Origin: Paulinella micropora
Lineage: Eukaryota > Cercozoa > Imbricatea > Euglyphida > Paulinellidae
Assembly (NCBI GenBank): GCA_019918135.1
Contig: WBZZ01000340.1
Location: 1 to 64,000, forward strand
Reading direction: 5' to 3'
DNA length: 64,000 bases
The notes under the pieces were generated by a model, which saw only the letters and a list, made by a program, of their open reading frames with translations, did no database searches and was not told the origin of the DNA. This document shows positions 51,572-64,000 of the stretch, in pieces; position 1 is the stretch's first letter, and each line of letters begins with the position of its first letter. The position numbers were made by a program, and so were the translations under genes.

Positions 51572-52603
51572 AAACGACAACTACAACAGCAACAACAAGA
51601 ACAACAACAACAACAACACTGTCACAACATCATGCTCTGGCGTCCCGAGTCGGCCCGGGATGATTAGACATCTACTTGTCTTTAAGTGGCTTTAAGACCG
51701 TTATCCATGCACCATCATGCCACTGGGTTAATTACTGTAATTAAATTTACAACAACAACGTTATCCATGCACCATCATGCCATTGGTTTAATTACTGTAA
51801 TTAAATTCACAACAACAACAGCAGCAGCAACAACAACAACAGCAACAACAACAACAACATGGTCTCCTACGTCATGGCCTGCGTTTTCGGCTGTCCTTGC
51901 CTTGACTCTATATATGTCATATTCTCTTCCATGCCCTCTTTGCTGACCGTTCACTACTCCTGTTGTTGTTCTGCTGTAGTCTTTTTCGCTCCTCCTCTTT
52001 CTATTTTATTTGTTTTGAGCTCTGAAGTTCTATAGCTCAATGAACTAGCTCTGGTGTCACGACGGCCGGTGATGTGAGTGGCATTATATTTTTTATTTGA
52101 TCGTAGCCACACTCCATCTAATTATTGGTTATTCATTAAATTCAACAACAACAAAAACAACAATAACAACAACAACAAAAACGACAGGACGAAAGTCTTG
52201 AAGTGGCAGTTTTTAGACCGATGGCCACACACCATCTTATCATTGGTTTAAGTTATTCATTGAATTCAACAACAACAATAACAACAACAACAGCAGCAAG
52301 AAAAAGAACTAGACAACAAGAACAACATGAACAACAAGAACAACACATGAACAACATGAAGAAGAAGAAGAAGAACAACAACAAGAATAACAAGTCTGAG
52401 AAGAAGAAGAAGAAGAAGAAGAACAACAACAACAACAGCAACAGCAACAACAACAACAACAATAACAAACAACAACAACAACATTATCATCATCAACAAC
52501 AACAATAACAAACAACAACAACAACAACAACAGCAACAGCAATTACAAAAATAACAACAACAAAACACAACAACAACAACAACAGCAACAACAACAACAA
52601 CAA

Positions 52604-52635
<32 letters not shown>

Positions 52636-53000
52636 ACAACAAGCCACACTCAAACTAGTTATTGATTATTACTTCAACAAACAACAACAACAACAACAAC
52701 AACAACTTCCTTAGTTGAATTCAACAACAGCAGCAGCAGCAACATCAACATCATCAACAACACAACAACAACAACAACATAATTATCATCATCATTATCA
52801 TCAACGACAACAACGTAAACGACGACGACAACGACAACAACAGCAACAACAAGAACAACTGCAACAACAACAACAGCAACAACAACAACGACGACGAGGA
52901 TGACGACGACACTGAACAACAACAACGACAATGACACTGAAGAACGACAACGACAACAACAACAACAACGTCATCATCATCGTCATCATCATCATCATCA
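51536..53000. repeat. AAC-rich microsatellite region
   Basis: Long interrupted AAC/CAG/GAC arrays (51,540-51,620; 51,750-51,860; 52,145-52,185; 52,265-52,720; 52,730-53,000) alternate with short unique pieces. One piece, GTTATCCATGCACCATCATG with GTAATTAAATT, is repeated at 51,702 and 51,762. Frames read across it are only simple-repeat translations. Confidence 0.85.
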
Positions 53001-54785
53001 AGAAGCAACAACGTACAAGAACAACGTGACAACATGTGGCGTTGGAGGTTGAGATGGTGGTAATGATGATGATGGTGATAGTGGCCGAACCTGTTTGATA
53101 GTGTTGATATTACTATCAATATCACTGTAAACACCCAAGAGCAGGCCTGGATAATAAACTTGAATTCAACAGTGATTATAGTACTGTCAGCCCATTATGT
53201 TCACCGAAAGTTCAAGTGATGACTCCCGGGCCGGCCCGGCAAATGATCACAATTTGTTTATTGCCAAAGATGAGATGAGCCCGACTAAGTTTAAACTTGA
53301 TTCGTCTAACTTAAAGGTTTTCGCCGTCGGCCCTGAGTGAAAACTTGACTTGAAGTCGGAAGTATTAATCAATTTGAAATCCCGGGCCGGGGTTGAAGTT
53401 GAAGTTCATCAGGGGCCGCGGCAGGCTGCAGTATTATCAGTGAGTCATGATCATGAGTCTTAGATCATGATACTATCAATGCCGTGCACAATTGCAAACT
53501 GAAGTCGGTAGACAAAACGCATACTACATACGCCGCATGCGGATGGGCTCGGATGGCGAATCGTCGCCACTAAGACTCCAAAGGTGACTGGCCCCTGCAT
53601 GTGACTCCAACCACTGATGATTTTCAGTGAAAGGAAAATGTGTAGTGTGATAGTAGTTCACTTGAACGTGACTAGTGGCAAGTGACATCCGATGATGATT
53701 CACTGACTCAGAAGTTCTACTTGAAACTCAGTGTTTGCGGATTGATTAAAAACTTGAAAAAAATAATTTAGGGATACATGTACTATGATGGCTGGTTTTG
53801 AAGTTATTAATAACCGTTAAGTTACCGCGCCACCAAACAAATTTACAATATTAGGCCCTAGTAATAATAAGAAAATACTGACAGTGACGGCCCGCCACCC
53901 GTAGCACTGAGCCCCGGCAGAGCTGCTCTGTATTAGTGAGTAACAGCCCCCGGCACAGTCCGTCCATCCTGAATCTGAATCAGTTCTATCCGCTGCTATT
54001 CAATTATTAATAATTTACCATAAAAATCTGGCAGTGGAAAAATTTTGAACCCTTAAAAGGCCGCGGCTAACCTGAGTTCATGATTAGCATTTACGTCTGA
54101 GGCACCATGCACCGTATCACATTTACGTATGCCGGCCTGACACCGTCAATTACCTTTCCTTCTGGCAATTCCTTTCTGCCCTTGCTTCTTTTTCCTTGTG
54201 ACTGTCTGGACACAGAGTGTAATGCCCCCAACGATAGCTCGAAAAAAAGTCGGTAATACAACCAAACACAGTCCTCAAAAGATGAGAATGATGTCTGGAG
54301 TCGTTATATTAGCTCAGTGAAGCCAAAAAGGAAAACGGCAACAGACCAGGAATAAAATGGCATCAGGTCCAATCCGGACAAATAATACTGAAAAACAAGC
54401 TGGTGCACCTGTCACCAGGAAAAAGTACTTTTTACCAGCTATCCGGGGGGTGATTCCTACAGTACCCCCTCCCGATTTTATGACGGAAATAGCATTTTCG
54501 TCATACACCTTCTGATTTCTTTCTGCAAATAGTATGCGCTATGGAGTCATGCCACACAGCGCATCGACCCACGGATAGACGCTGAAAGACGATAAATATA
54601 TCCTCATACGGCACGTCAAAGCGGATTCTCCAGCCATTATTGTAGATTTTTGAACTCCTTCCCCTCAATCTCTTTTTTTTTTTTTTTTTTTTTTCGGCAG
54701 TATGTCAAGAACAAACGTACTATTAATAAAAAAATACAAGCAACGTGGTGCTGTAGTACGATTCCCCCTTTGATCTCCTTCTTCT
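53001..54785. other. Unique host-like DNA, no gene recognised
   Basis: A/T-moderate sequence without open frames of note or similarity I can recognise. A T-run at 54,670-54,694 could be the tail of a degenerate retroposon on the minus strand. Confidence 0.5.
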
Positions 54786-55668
<883 letters not shown>

Positions 55669-56154
55669 AGATCGTAAGTACATTGTCTTTTTTAATGACA
55701 TACCCTTGTTTCAGGCGGATATCCTATGATATAGTACTATTAGGGGGCCAGTCCTAATAGCTATATCCGAAGTCGAGGTGTATGTACCCGACCCTGCGAT
55801 ATACCGACACAAGTGGAGATTGACCGTGCTCAGGTACGACAGTATATAATCTATCGTAAAAAATAATTTAATGAAAGTTTCAGAGAACATTTCATTTTCG
55901 AGAACATCATCCCAGGACTTGGAAAGGGTCATACCCGGGAACACCGTCGCTCAATACACTAGCGATCCCCGTATACGGTGTAGTATCATCGTCGATCGAC
56001 CTTTCGCACTCGTACGTTGCGATCGAATGCCAAGTTATATCACTGAGTCTTTTTAATATTCATATTGATAACTGATGATGCATGATCAAATCATGATACG
56101 CCGTGGGCAATCAACCAGTTTGTTTGAGACGCAGAAAGAAAAATAGTTTCTTTG
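55669..56154. other. A/T-rich stretch downstream of the retroelement, possible LTR or host flank
   Basis: No gene is seen. Because the retroelement reads leftward, its 3' LTR should lie here, but the other LTR is outside the window, so the repeat cannot be confirmed by comparison. Confidence 0.3.
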
Positions 56155-59100
56155 TCACTGCATTCGTCGTCTGGCGCGGATTTCTTTGCCTGGTGGAGGA
56201 CCACCAACAAAAGTCAGATCGAACTTTGACTGTTCGAGAATGTCCCAGATCTTATTAGGGATTCCGCCCAACGATAATTCAAAAGGGATATCAAGCACTC
56301 CTCGTGGCAGTGTCTGAATGGTCCACGCAGTGTAATCCTTGTCTCTGGGAGTAATTGTATCATCCCATGTCTCGAGACTTTTTGCGTCTTTATATACTGG
56401 CAGATAATGTCTTGCCTTTGGATCCTCAACCGGGTCCATACTTCTCCAAAACTGGAGTATCGGTTGTACTATTTTTGCGGCTGATGATATTTTGAGTGTC
56501 CGTGTGACACGCATCTGTCGTGGGACCGCCACGACCCGCATCAAGTATAAGTCTGAGAGAGTGTCATCAGCGACATGTTGTTCCGCTGGTCTCATCAGAT
56601 AGAAAGCATCTTTCACCCATGCGATGGTTGCTATCGCATCGCCTTCCTTCCATCGCTCATGGACAATCTCAACGTTGCCCGCGTTTGGGTCAGTGTCCTT
56701 CCCCTCCTCCTCCTGGTGGACGTCCTTTGATCCCATCGACCTCATCGCCTTCCTCGGTTGGTCGTTGATAAGATCATTCCGCGCTCTCCTTAGCTGCGCC
56801 TCTGTGATCTTCTCCTTCTTTCCGCTATGCTCTCGCGGAGACTTGGACTGAGTCCCCACCACGCTCATACGGTCAGTCTTCTCCTTACTGTCCACCTCAC
56901 TCTCCTCCTTCTCAGCTATCGGTGCCCGATAAGCATCGTCTTGGTCTATGCCAGCCTCCTTGTGGATGGGCGGCACCTCTTTGAAATCATCCTTCATCCG
57001 TTTTAACGCCTCCTCAACGGATTCATCTTCCAGTAAAAAGGGATCATACTTAATCAGCCTTCTTACATTCACAATTTGCACCTTCCCTCTACCCCTGATC
57101 TTGTAATTCAGAGGTCCCGTCTGTTCCATAATCTGATAAGGTCCTTTCCAGTGAGTGAACAGCTTAGAGCTGACTCCCTTCGGGACTTGAGGATGGTACA
57201 ATAGTACAATATCCCCGACCTGGAACTTGATCTGATCCAAGTGCGCTTGTCGCACCCCTTCAGCATCAGTCTTTCGGCGCTCCGCCTCTCTATGCGCCCT
57301 GACTATTTGTTCCGCCTCCATCTTCACTCTAAGTCTCATCCCAAACAACTCATCCGCATCCGCCCAAGTGTCTTTTGGGTGAAGGAGCGAAGTCGGGATA
57401 TCAGGCTCACGCCCATATACTAACTGATATGGCGAGATTGAGCTCTTCGAGCCTCCTAACGCCGCAGAGGGTAGACAGTTCATTGCAAACGCAAATGATG
57501 GTGCTGCCTCGACCCATGCTCTTTGATTCTCCTTTTTCGTGCAATACGTCTTTAGCGAGGCTTTGAGGGGTCTGTGTACCCGCTCGATTTTCCCATTTGC
57601 TCGCGGGTTATAGGCAGTAACATATTGCCATTTCATCCCGTAATACTTAGATAGTTTGTCGATGACCTCGTTATTAAAGTCCGAGCCTCGATCAGAACGA
57701 TCCTATCGATCAGCGCCTCGGCCGTCGTCTTGCCGGTAACGTCTTTGACAGGGATGATCCACACATAGTTGGTGGCTCTGTCAATAGCCGTAAGGAGGTA
57801 TTTGTAACCATCCTTCGATTCTGGGAAAGGTCCCACATGATCAATGTGTATAAACTCAAACATCCCCGCATGAAGAGGAAATTCGCCAATCAGGCCGAAA
57901 TTTGCCTTCAGTGGTGTTTTGTTTATCTTGCACGGGATGCATGCATCCACCGCCTGATCTATCTCCTCCTTCATCTTCTTCCACCAGAATCGCCTCGCTA
58001 CGAACATGTGAGTTCGTTGTCGACCCGGATGCGCCAAAAGTGGGCAATTGTGGGCTGCGACAAATATAAATCGTCTCAGACTCTCCGGTACCCAAAGGGT
58101 CCATTTGTCCGGCTGTGACGCATAGCGACCGTGAAGGCCCTTGTACCACAGTAGACCATCTCTCCATCCCATCTCCTTCATCTGATCTTTGATCGCTTTC
58201 GTCATCCGTAGCTCATCCGGGTTCTGATATAACTGTATCAGTTCTTTAAACTTCGGATCTTGAGCCTGTTGTTGCCTCCATGCGGTAGGCGAGGCTATAT
58301 GGATAGTACCATCTTCTAGCCGTACCCCGATTCTTTCCGGGTCATCGTCTAGGTCACTTCTCCGCTCTTGAGGAGGCTCCGCATAAACTTCCTGCGTCTC
58401 CTCTTCCTCTCTTATGTTCGCCTTCGCATTCTCATATACCTCATAGGACCACTCAGCGTCCTCCTGGGTATGTAGCTCACAACATATCCCGTGATCCGGG
58501 CCTTGTGGACTGTACCGTAGACCTGTGCGGTCATATCGGACTCCACTCGCCATCTCCATCGCCTCAATGTGGCTGATCTCATACACCTTGTCAGTGGACA
58601 AGTCTTCCATCTCCACCGTGGACACCAACGCCGATACTTCTGAGTTAAACTCTAGCCTAGAGAGGCTATCAGCGACCACATTTCGCTTTCCCGGTAGATG
58701 GACAATTGTAAAATCGAAACAAGACAAGAACGCTTGCCACCGCGCCAGCCGTCCCGTCTGTTCATGATTCATCAACCATAACAGGTTATGATGATCAGTT
58801 CTGACAGTAAATTGAGGTCCTCCCCACAAATACTCTCTGAGCCTCTTGGGGGCCCATACTACCGCCAACGCCTCTCTTTGCCTTGTGCAATAGTTTCTCT
58901 CCGCCGCACACAACTTCATACTAATAAACATGATTGGGCGTAATTTCTTCTCCTCATCCTCTTGTTGTAATACAGCCCCAATCGCAAACTTGGATGCGTC
59001 TGTATCGACTACGAATTGTTTCGTAAAGTCGGGCATCGTTAACACCAGTCCTCCGTCTTTCGGGTCTTTGTAAATGAGATCTTTGAGCGCATGAAACGCT

Positions 59101-60587
59101 TGCAAAGCCTCTTCGTCCCACTTCTCAAAGTCTCCAAAATCTATCATTTTCTCCGCTTTAGCCCGTGTTGCACCCCAATCGGGTATAAACTGGCTATAGT
59201 ATTGCGCCATCGCAAGGAATGAGTGCAATTCAGTGCGGTTCTTCGGTATCGGTCGATTCATAATCTCCTCCCTCTTCTCTTTGGATATCGAGACTCGATT
59301 ATGGGAGATCTCGTACCCTAAGTATGTCACACTCGTCTTGGCAAGTTGACACTTCTTTAAATTGCACTTCAGGCCAAAAGCTCCGATGCGCCTGAATATA
59401 TCGGACAAATGATCGATATGCTCCTCCATTGTGTTAGAGTATACGATAATGTCATCGATATAGCAAAATGCATATTCTCCCGCCTTCTGTCCCCGCCTTC
59501 TCATAAAGCCACCGTCAGACAAATCATCGTACTGACTGCTTAGCATCTTCTGCATCGCCTTCTGGAAAAGTCCTGGGGCTTGCTTGAGGCCCATCGGAAG
59601 CACTTTCCATTGGTATATTTCCATACCCACCACAAACGCCGTCAGCCATCTGGACTTTTCCTCCAGTGGTATCTGCCAGAAGCCATTCTTAAGGTCAATG
59701 ACCGAATAGAATTTTGCATTCCGCAGTACTCTCCTTCCTTCTTCTAATGTAGGGAGAGGATTTCTCTCTTCCTCCAGCACCTTGTTAACACGAGCATAGT
59801 TAACTGTCAGGCGCCATTCTCCTCCTGGCTTCGGCACTATTCTCGGTTGTGAGACTATTGAGGATGTTGATCTCTCAATAAAGTCCTCATTGAGCAGCTG
59901 TCTTGCTAGCTCCTCCGCTATCTTCGCCTCATGTATACTCAAATTCGCCCTTCGTGGTGCCGGTGACGGCTCCGCACCCGGTATTTTGTAAATAACCGCA
60001 GTGAAATCTTCAGGCTTGACACCACCTGCATGTGGAGGGTCAAAAATTTCCTTGTTCGCCTCTAATTTGGCTTTTAAAAGCTCCTTCTCCTTCTCCGTGC
60101 CTACTCCTTCTTCCAATATTTTCCGCGCCGCCTCTTGAAAATCTTCATCAGACATCTGCTTATGTTGCTTGAGGGGTTCTCTGTCCTCCTCCAAGCCTAA
60201 GTCCTCTTCCGAGACATCATCTAGGCCCGTCTTTTCATACGTGACCGTGTCCGGCTCATCATCTTTACCGAGCTCCACCAGCATGTCAATGAGTCTCGCG
60301 TATTGCAAAGGAGCTTTACGGGTGTAAAAACCATCAAAGCATGTGAATGCTTGCGGTATCAATTTCAACTTGTCGAGGTCTCTGAGCTTCCGCTTGTATG
60401 CACTGCTCTGCTCACGAGTTTCCATACGACAAGCCACCACTAGCTGTTGTTTGCGAGAGGGTACCGGTATAGGATGATCAATAAGCCGGTCCCTTATTTC
60501 CTGCGCCCATATCGCCTTCTCATTATATGGCAGGATAATAGTATACGGCTTATTATTTTCGAATAAAGTCCGTAAGCATTTCTTCAC
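56155..60587 (-). CDS. pol: Pol region of the retroelement: reverse transcriptase, RNase H, integrase
   Basis: Reverse transcriptase landmarks are SVIDLKNGFWQIPL, LPMGLKQAPGLFQKAM and FCYIDDIIVYS (near 59,450). RNase H shows FVVDTDASKFAIGAVL and RTDHHNLLWL (58,700-59,030). The integrase zinc finger is around HNCPLLAHPG and ACIPCK (57,930-58,070), and the core begins IDHVGPFPESKDGYKYLLTA. The C-terminal part includes VGDIVLLYHPQVPKG, the usual SH3-like integrase end. No chromodomain was recognised. Domain order (RNase H before integrase) places it in Ty3/gypsy. Confidence 0.85.
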
Positions 60588-61900
60588 TTCAGACAGTGAA
60601 CGCGGCCACGTGGGCTCGTCACCCCAGAAATCAGTAAAAAACTTTTAATAGTTTCTGGTGGAGTATCCGGGATTCGCCCCGTTCTCCTTGGTACAAACGC
60701 CTCCCTTTTTTCTTCTCCTACTTTCGCATGGAAACAATATCCGTTAGTAATATGGACATCTGTTCCTACTCCTTCCGCGAATCTCGCCAACGACGGGCTT
60801 CTTTGTGCGACACATATAATCTCCTCCTTTCGCTTCTCGATTAAGTTATCAATAGACTTTTTGTCCCAATGGCATGTCGGAACTGTGACAGTGCACACTT
60901 GGGATTCCCAATTGTCGGTCCAGGACAGCTCATCCGGTCTTACGACATGGGGGTGAACGTACACCTCAAGTGCCTCATGTGCAATGGCCATCTTTTTGTG
61001 ATCCGTCGCTAGACTCAGCTCATAAGCCTCATAAGAGTCAGTAGCGTTGAAGGGATCAATATCGTTCTCTTCTCCTCTTTTTACTCCATATATCACTCGC
61101 CGTGCGGCGCAATCAATCACAGCCCCCATCGTAGCCAATTGGTCATACGATAGTAATATTGACCCGTGGTAACCGGGGACGACATGGAGGTCCATACGGT
61201 ATACTCGTGCGGATTTCAATTTAAAGGTCAGTGTGATGATTCCCGTGATATCCGTCCGGCTGCTCACTCCTTTGAGAGTGCCCGTTGACTTTTTCATATT
61301 TCCGTCCACCCAGTCCCGGTATCGATTTAAAAACTTCCGGCCGACAATATTAATATTCGCCATCGTATCATTACCAACTTTTAATATTGTCTTCAATGTT
61401 TCACAATAAAGATCCGTATAACACAGAGCATCGGGCCTGTGTATATTGACTGCGAGAACAAGAACTTTACGTTCCAAATTTTGGAGTCTTGTCTCTAAGT
61501 TTTTCAACTCCTCCTTCTTCTCCTCCTGCTTCACCTCATTAACATTTTTATTCTGCGGTACTGGTGCGTTTACTATGTGAGCGACATTGTCTTGTGGCAC
61601 TTGAGTACACACATTGTCTTTTTGCTCGCCACCCGCCGCGACCGTGGACATTGAGTCTGTTCGTGGTTGTTTGCTTGGCCGAGGCGATACGTCTGCCATT
61701 GGCCTCCTCGCCTCCATCGCAAGTCTCGCCTTCCTATTTGCATCAGTTATCATTGGTAACCGTGCTGTATGAACGGGTATGAGACTACCTTGGGGCTGCA
61801 GTCTCTGTGTACCCACATCTTTGTTTTCACATAGAGGAAGCGTTGGCCCAGTCTGCACAACAGCATTAGAAGGCACTGTGACTTTAGGGTTAAACTTCAC
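60584..61900 (-). CDS. Protease-region protein of the retroelement
   Basis: The frame of 438 residues lies between gag and pol. The first 140 residues are Gln/Lys/Glu-rich. The segment KVGNDTMANINIVGRKFLNR and the later VVPGYHGSILLSYDQLATMG with AAVIDC-like strands resemble the flaps and strands of a retropepsin domain, which is expected at this place. The exact active-site assignment is uncertain. Confidence 0.55.
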   Translation of the reverse strand: MKFNPKVTVPSNAVVQTGPTLPLCENKDVGTQRLQPQGSLIPVHTARLPMITDANRKARLAMEARRPMADVSPRPSKQPRTDSMSTVAAGGEQKDNVCTQVPQDNVAHIVNAPVPQNKNVNEVKQEEKKEELKNLETRLQNLERKVLVLAVNIHRPDALCYTDLYCETLKTILKVGNDTMANINIVGRKFLNRYRDWVDGNMKKSTGTLKGVSSRTDITGIITLTFKLKSARVYRMDLHVVPGYHGSILLSYDQLATMGAVIDCAARRVIYGVKRGEENDIDPFNATDSYEAYELSLATDHKKMAIAHEALEVYVHPHVVRPDELSWTDNWESQVCTVTVPTCHWDKKSIDNLIEKRKEEIICVAQRSPSLARFAEGVGTDVHITNGYCFHAKVGEEKREAFVPRRTGRIPDTPPETIKSFLLISGVTSPRGRVHCLK

Positions 61901-61933
61901 AGTCTTCTCCTTCCTCTCTTCTTCCCCCTCCAG

Positions 61934-63736
61934 TCATTCCACCACCTCGAAACGATTACCTTGAGTAGTGTCCGGGTAGGATGACGTATCGGTCTCCGAG
62001 GCAGTGTTGTAGGCCTGAGCTCGACCGAAATTTGGGTTGGAGCTTGCCCACGAGCCTCCTCCTCCTCTGGGTGGGGGGGCTGGAGCTCGAACAGCTCTCC
62101 CTCCATAAGGGGTATATCCCCGACCTCCTCCTCTTCCTCTCTGAGGGGTTCCCTGCCACCTCGAGGCTCCTCTCCATGTTCCTCGTCCTCCTCCTCCTCC
62201 TGCTCCTCCTCCTCGTCCTCCTGCTCCTGCTCCTCCTCCTCGTCCTCTTTGAGAGGCCTTTAAGTTCTTTTGTCTCTCCCTTTCCTCCTTCTTCTCCTTC
62301 ATCCTCTTCATGTAGGTAATGATTGCCTCTCGTAACTCCTCATCATCACACATATTGGCATACCAACCTTCGTTCGCAGCGGCAATCTGAAGCATGTTGA
62401 AAAGGCCCGGTTCCTTGCCTTCCGTCCTGCTCAGAAAATTTGCCCTTGCTGTTGGGTTCTGCCTATCATGATTGAAAGAGCAGTCTCTGCTCTCCATCTG
62501 TGCCTTACACTGAAAGCCCGCGAACCACCTCCGACATGCGGTCTTCAGGTCTGGCTCTCTCTGTCTCTTCCACTCGGTAACTCTGTTCGTGTACGTGGCC
62601 TGTGCGCCAACAGGTACACCGCCTGCCTGTGCCGTATGTGCCTCCGTGAGCGAGTCCATGTTTGAGCATGCACTCATCACTTCTTGAAACAGTGCTGACG
62701 GAGCAACGCTTTGAACCGTATTTTCGAACACGTGTGTCTCGAGGAAGTTCTTGGACTTCACTGAGCTAAACGTCGAGCATTGTTGTATGAGCTGAGTAAG
62801 CTTACTCGGGTTAACTGTGTGTAACGCCGAGAAGAAATAGAGGATGATCGACTTGCGGCCATAGAATAGCCCATAGGAGGAAACTACCTCCGTAAGGGTC
62901 GCCGCCAAGCCAACAGCACTCCTCAAACTCATCGCCACTGTCTCAAAGATTTCAAATCCTATGAGAGTACCAGTGCAGAGATGCTGGTATCCATGAGATT
63001 GAAAATATGAAATGAGTGTGGCCACCGCCAGTTCACACTGAGCGTCTAGGCCTGTTGCATTGTTTCTCTTAATCTCCTCCTTCTTTCTCAAAAACTTGTA
63101 CTGTGTCAGATCAAATCCCTCCGAGACTAGAGATTGGTCAAACACAGTAACAAGGGCCTCGTATTCCTGCGTTTCGTCGCAAGGAAAAGCCTTCATGCAG
63201 GCATTGATCTCTTTGAGCTTGCTCAAAAGCGAAGCATCAGAGTCTTTGTCTGAGCTCGTCTTGGCATATAGCATGAGACTTGCCACTCCTTCTTTCTTCC
63301 CCTTGAAGGCATTTATGATATTTTGTCTGTCCTTCTTCTCCGTGTTTGTGGCCACCACCGTAGTTGAGCCCGGGGGTGCAGGGGCTGGTGGGGCAGGAGC
63401 TGGTGGGGTCAAATATGTCGGAGGGTGTGCCTTTGCACCACTCACTTTTGCTTTCATTCTTTCCAGTCTCATCGTCTTCTCGAACTCCTCATTCTCTTTC
63501 TCCTTCTTCTTCTCAGATATCACCAGCTTTTGAGCATGAGTGATAAAGGCCACCAATTCAGAAGCAGATCTGAGAAAATTATATTTCTCCACATATTGGT
63601 CAACACCTGCTTTATTGGCGACCGGTGGTGGTGCGTTACTAAGTGATTTAAGGACAGAGTGATCCTTGGTAGGAATCCATCTCTTCCATGCCTCCTTATG
63701 CAGTAACGCACCCATCAACAGTCTGATCTCTGTCAT
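61934..63736 (-). CDS. gag: Gag-like protein of the retroelement
   Basis: The frame encodes 600 residues from MTEIRLLMGALLHKEAW. The first half is helical with a Pro/Ala-rich spacer (LTPPAPAPPAPAPPGSTT). A possible CCCH-type zinc finger (CRRWFAGFQCKAQMESRDCS with FNH) is near 62,500. The C-terminus is Gly/Arg-rich (RGGGAGAGGRGGGAGGGGG), suited to RNA binding. It is the nucleic-acid-binding structural protein by position. Confidence 0.65.
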   Translation of the reverse strand: MTEIRLLMGALLHKEAWKRWIPTKDHSVLKSLSNAPPPVANKAGVDQYVEKYNFLRSASELVAFITHAQKLVISEKKKEKENEEFEKTMRLERMKAKVSGAKAHPPTYLTPPAPAPPAPAPPGSTTVVATNTEKKDRQNIINAFKGKKEGVASLMLYAKTSSDKDSDASLLSKLKEINACMKAFPCDETQEYEALVTVFDQSLVSEGFDLTQYKFLRKKEEIKRNNATGLDAQCELAVATLISYFQSHGYQHLCTGTLIGFEIFETVAMSLRSAVGLAATLTEVVSSYGLFYGRKSIILYFFSALHTVNPSKLTQLIQQCSTFSSVKSKNFLETHVFENTVQSVAPSALFQEVMSACSNMDSLTEAHTAQAGGVPVGAQATYTNRVTEWKRQREPDLKTACRRWFAGFQCKAQMESRDCSFNHDRQNPTARANFLSRTEGKEPGLFNMLQIAAANEGWYANMCDDEELREAIITYMKRMKEKKEERERQKNLKASQRGRGGGAGAGGRGGGAGGGGGRGTWRGASRWQGTPQRGRGGGRGYTPYGGRAVRAPAPPPRGGGGSWASSNPNFGRAQAYNTASETDTSSYPDTTQGNRFEVVE

Positions 63737-64000
63737 TAGGCGGAGGGGAAAGAGTAGTTACAAATCCTATCTTGATGTTACTGCATTACCTTCATTACTC
63801 CAGGCACCGGCAGCTAGAAGTAGGCTCTAGTAGCACCACTGAATCAGTGAAAGCTAGTCAGCTAGTAGCAGTAGTAGTGCAGGCCAGCCTATTCCTACGC
63901 GCCCCGTAAGCAGTGCGAAGAGTAATACAACGCCAGCTAGTGCCAGTATACAAGAAAGAGGTAGTGTGCCTATGGTTAACCCCAAAGCGACATCGCCGCC

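Larger units (their letters stand above)
56155..64000 (-). mobile_element. Ty3/gypsy-like LTR retroelement, leftward, running off the right edge
   Basis: The order gag-like, protease region, reverse transcriptase, RNase H, integrase, read on the minus strand, is that of Ty3/gypsy elements. The 5' LTR is not in the window. Coding frames are long and largely open, with only one or two changes of frame between them, some of which may be normal read-through or shift for this family. It therefore looks nearly whole and young. The last 260 bp of the window (63,740-64,000) are its untranslated leader or LTR edge. Confidence 0.85.

Noticed and set aside
51536-53000. Open frames encoding poly-Asn/Gln/Thr or poly-Leu/Val
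   Set aside because: They are translations of AAC microsatellites with no coding evidence.
55669-56154. 3' LTR of the gypsy-like element
   Set aside because: The partner LTR lies outside the window, so no repeat can be demonstrated and the borders cannot be set.

Overview
The window is eukaryotic nuclear DNA that carries a large virus-like element, about 50 kb, followed by ordinary host repeats. The host setting is shown by spliceosomal introns (GT-AG, with a CTAAC branch site in one), long AAC and ATT microsatellites, a tRNA-derived SINE and a Ty3/gypsy-type LTR element. The sequence does not identify the host. A cysteine-rich repeat close to the EsV-1-7 motif of brown algae and their virus hints at a stramenopile or algal link, but weakly.

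Positions 1 to about 50,245 are one virus-like element with long terminal inverted repeats (TIRs). The inverted repeats are about 2.1 kb on the left, which starts at the window edge and may be incomplete, and about 2.9 kb on the right. Each TIR carries one copy of a diverged gene pair. Between them lie about 35 closely packed genes with short A/T-rich gaps, many holding a TTAATTAA-like motif. Recognisable parts are a D5-like primase/SF3 helicase, both ribonucleotide reductase subunits, a PCNA-like clamp, a probable OB-fold DNA-binding protein, VLTF2- and VLTF3-like late transcription factors, a tyrosine recombinase of possible telomere-resolvase type, an F-box protein, an A32-type packaging ATPase, a RuvC-like resolvase, a probable major capsid protein, a penton-like protein, other virion proteins and a 5-kb attachment fibre. 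No B-family DNA polymerase or RNA polymerase subunit is visible. This set and size fit the small Nucleocytoviricota (Yaravirus/Pleurochrysis endemic virus group, Mriyaviricetes) better than Polintons. The copy is a fossil: about half of its genes are open throughout, the others carry one to four breaks each, roughly 30 to 35 in all. It looks young to moderately old.

Two parts stand out. One gene (16,171-17,249) has a proline-rich region followed by three WH2-type actin-binding motifs. Another (34,012-35,423) joins eight EsV-1-7-like Cys/His repeats to a Vsr-like nuclease region.

An 8.8-kb DNA transposon (22,208-31,040) sits inside one viral gene. It has TIRs of about 640 bp and a 4-bp target duplication (CAAG). 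It carries two spliced genes, a rightward transposase-like gene ending in a SAP domain and a leftward seven-exon gene of unknown function.

From about 50,245 to 56,150 the window holds short tandem repeats, microsatellites, a duplicated 175-bp block and a SINE. From 56,155 to beyond the right edge lies a leftward Ty3/gypsy-like element with long open frames.
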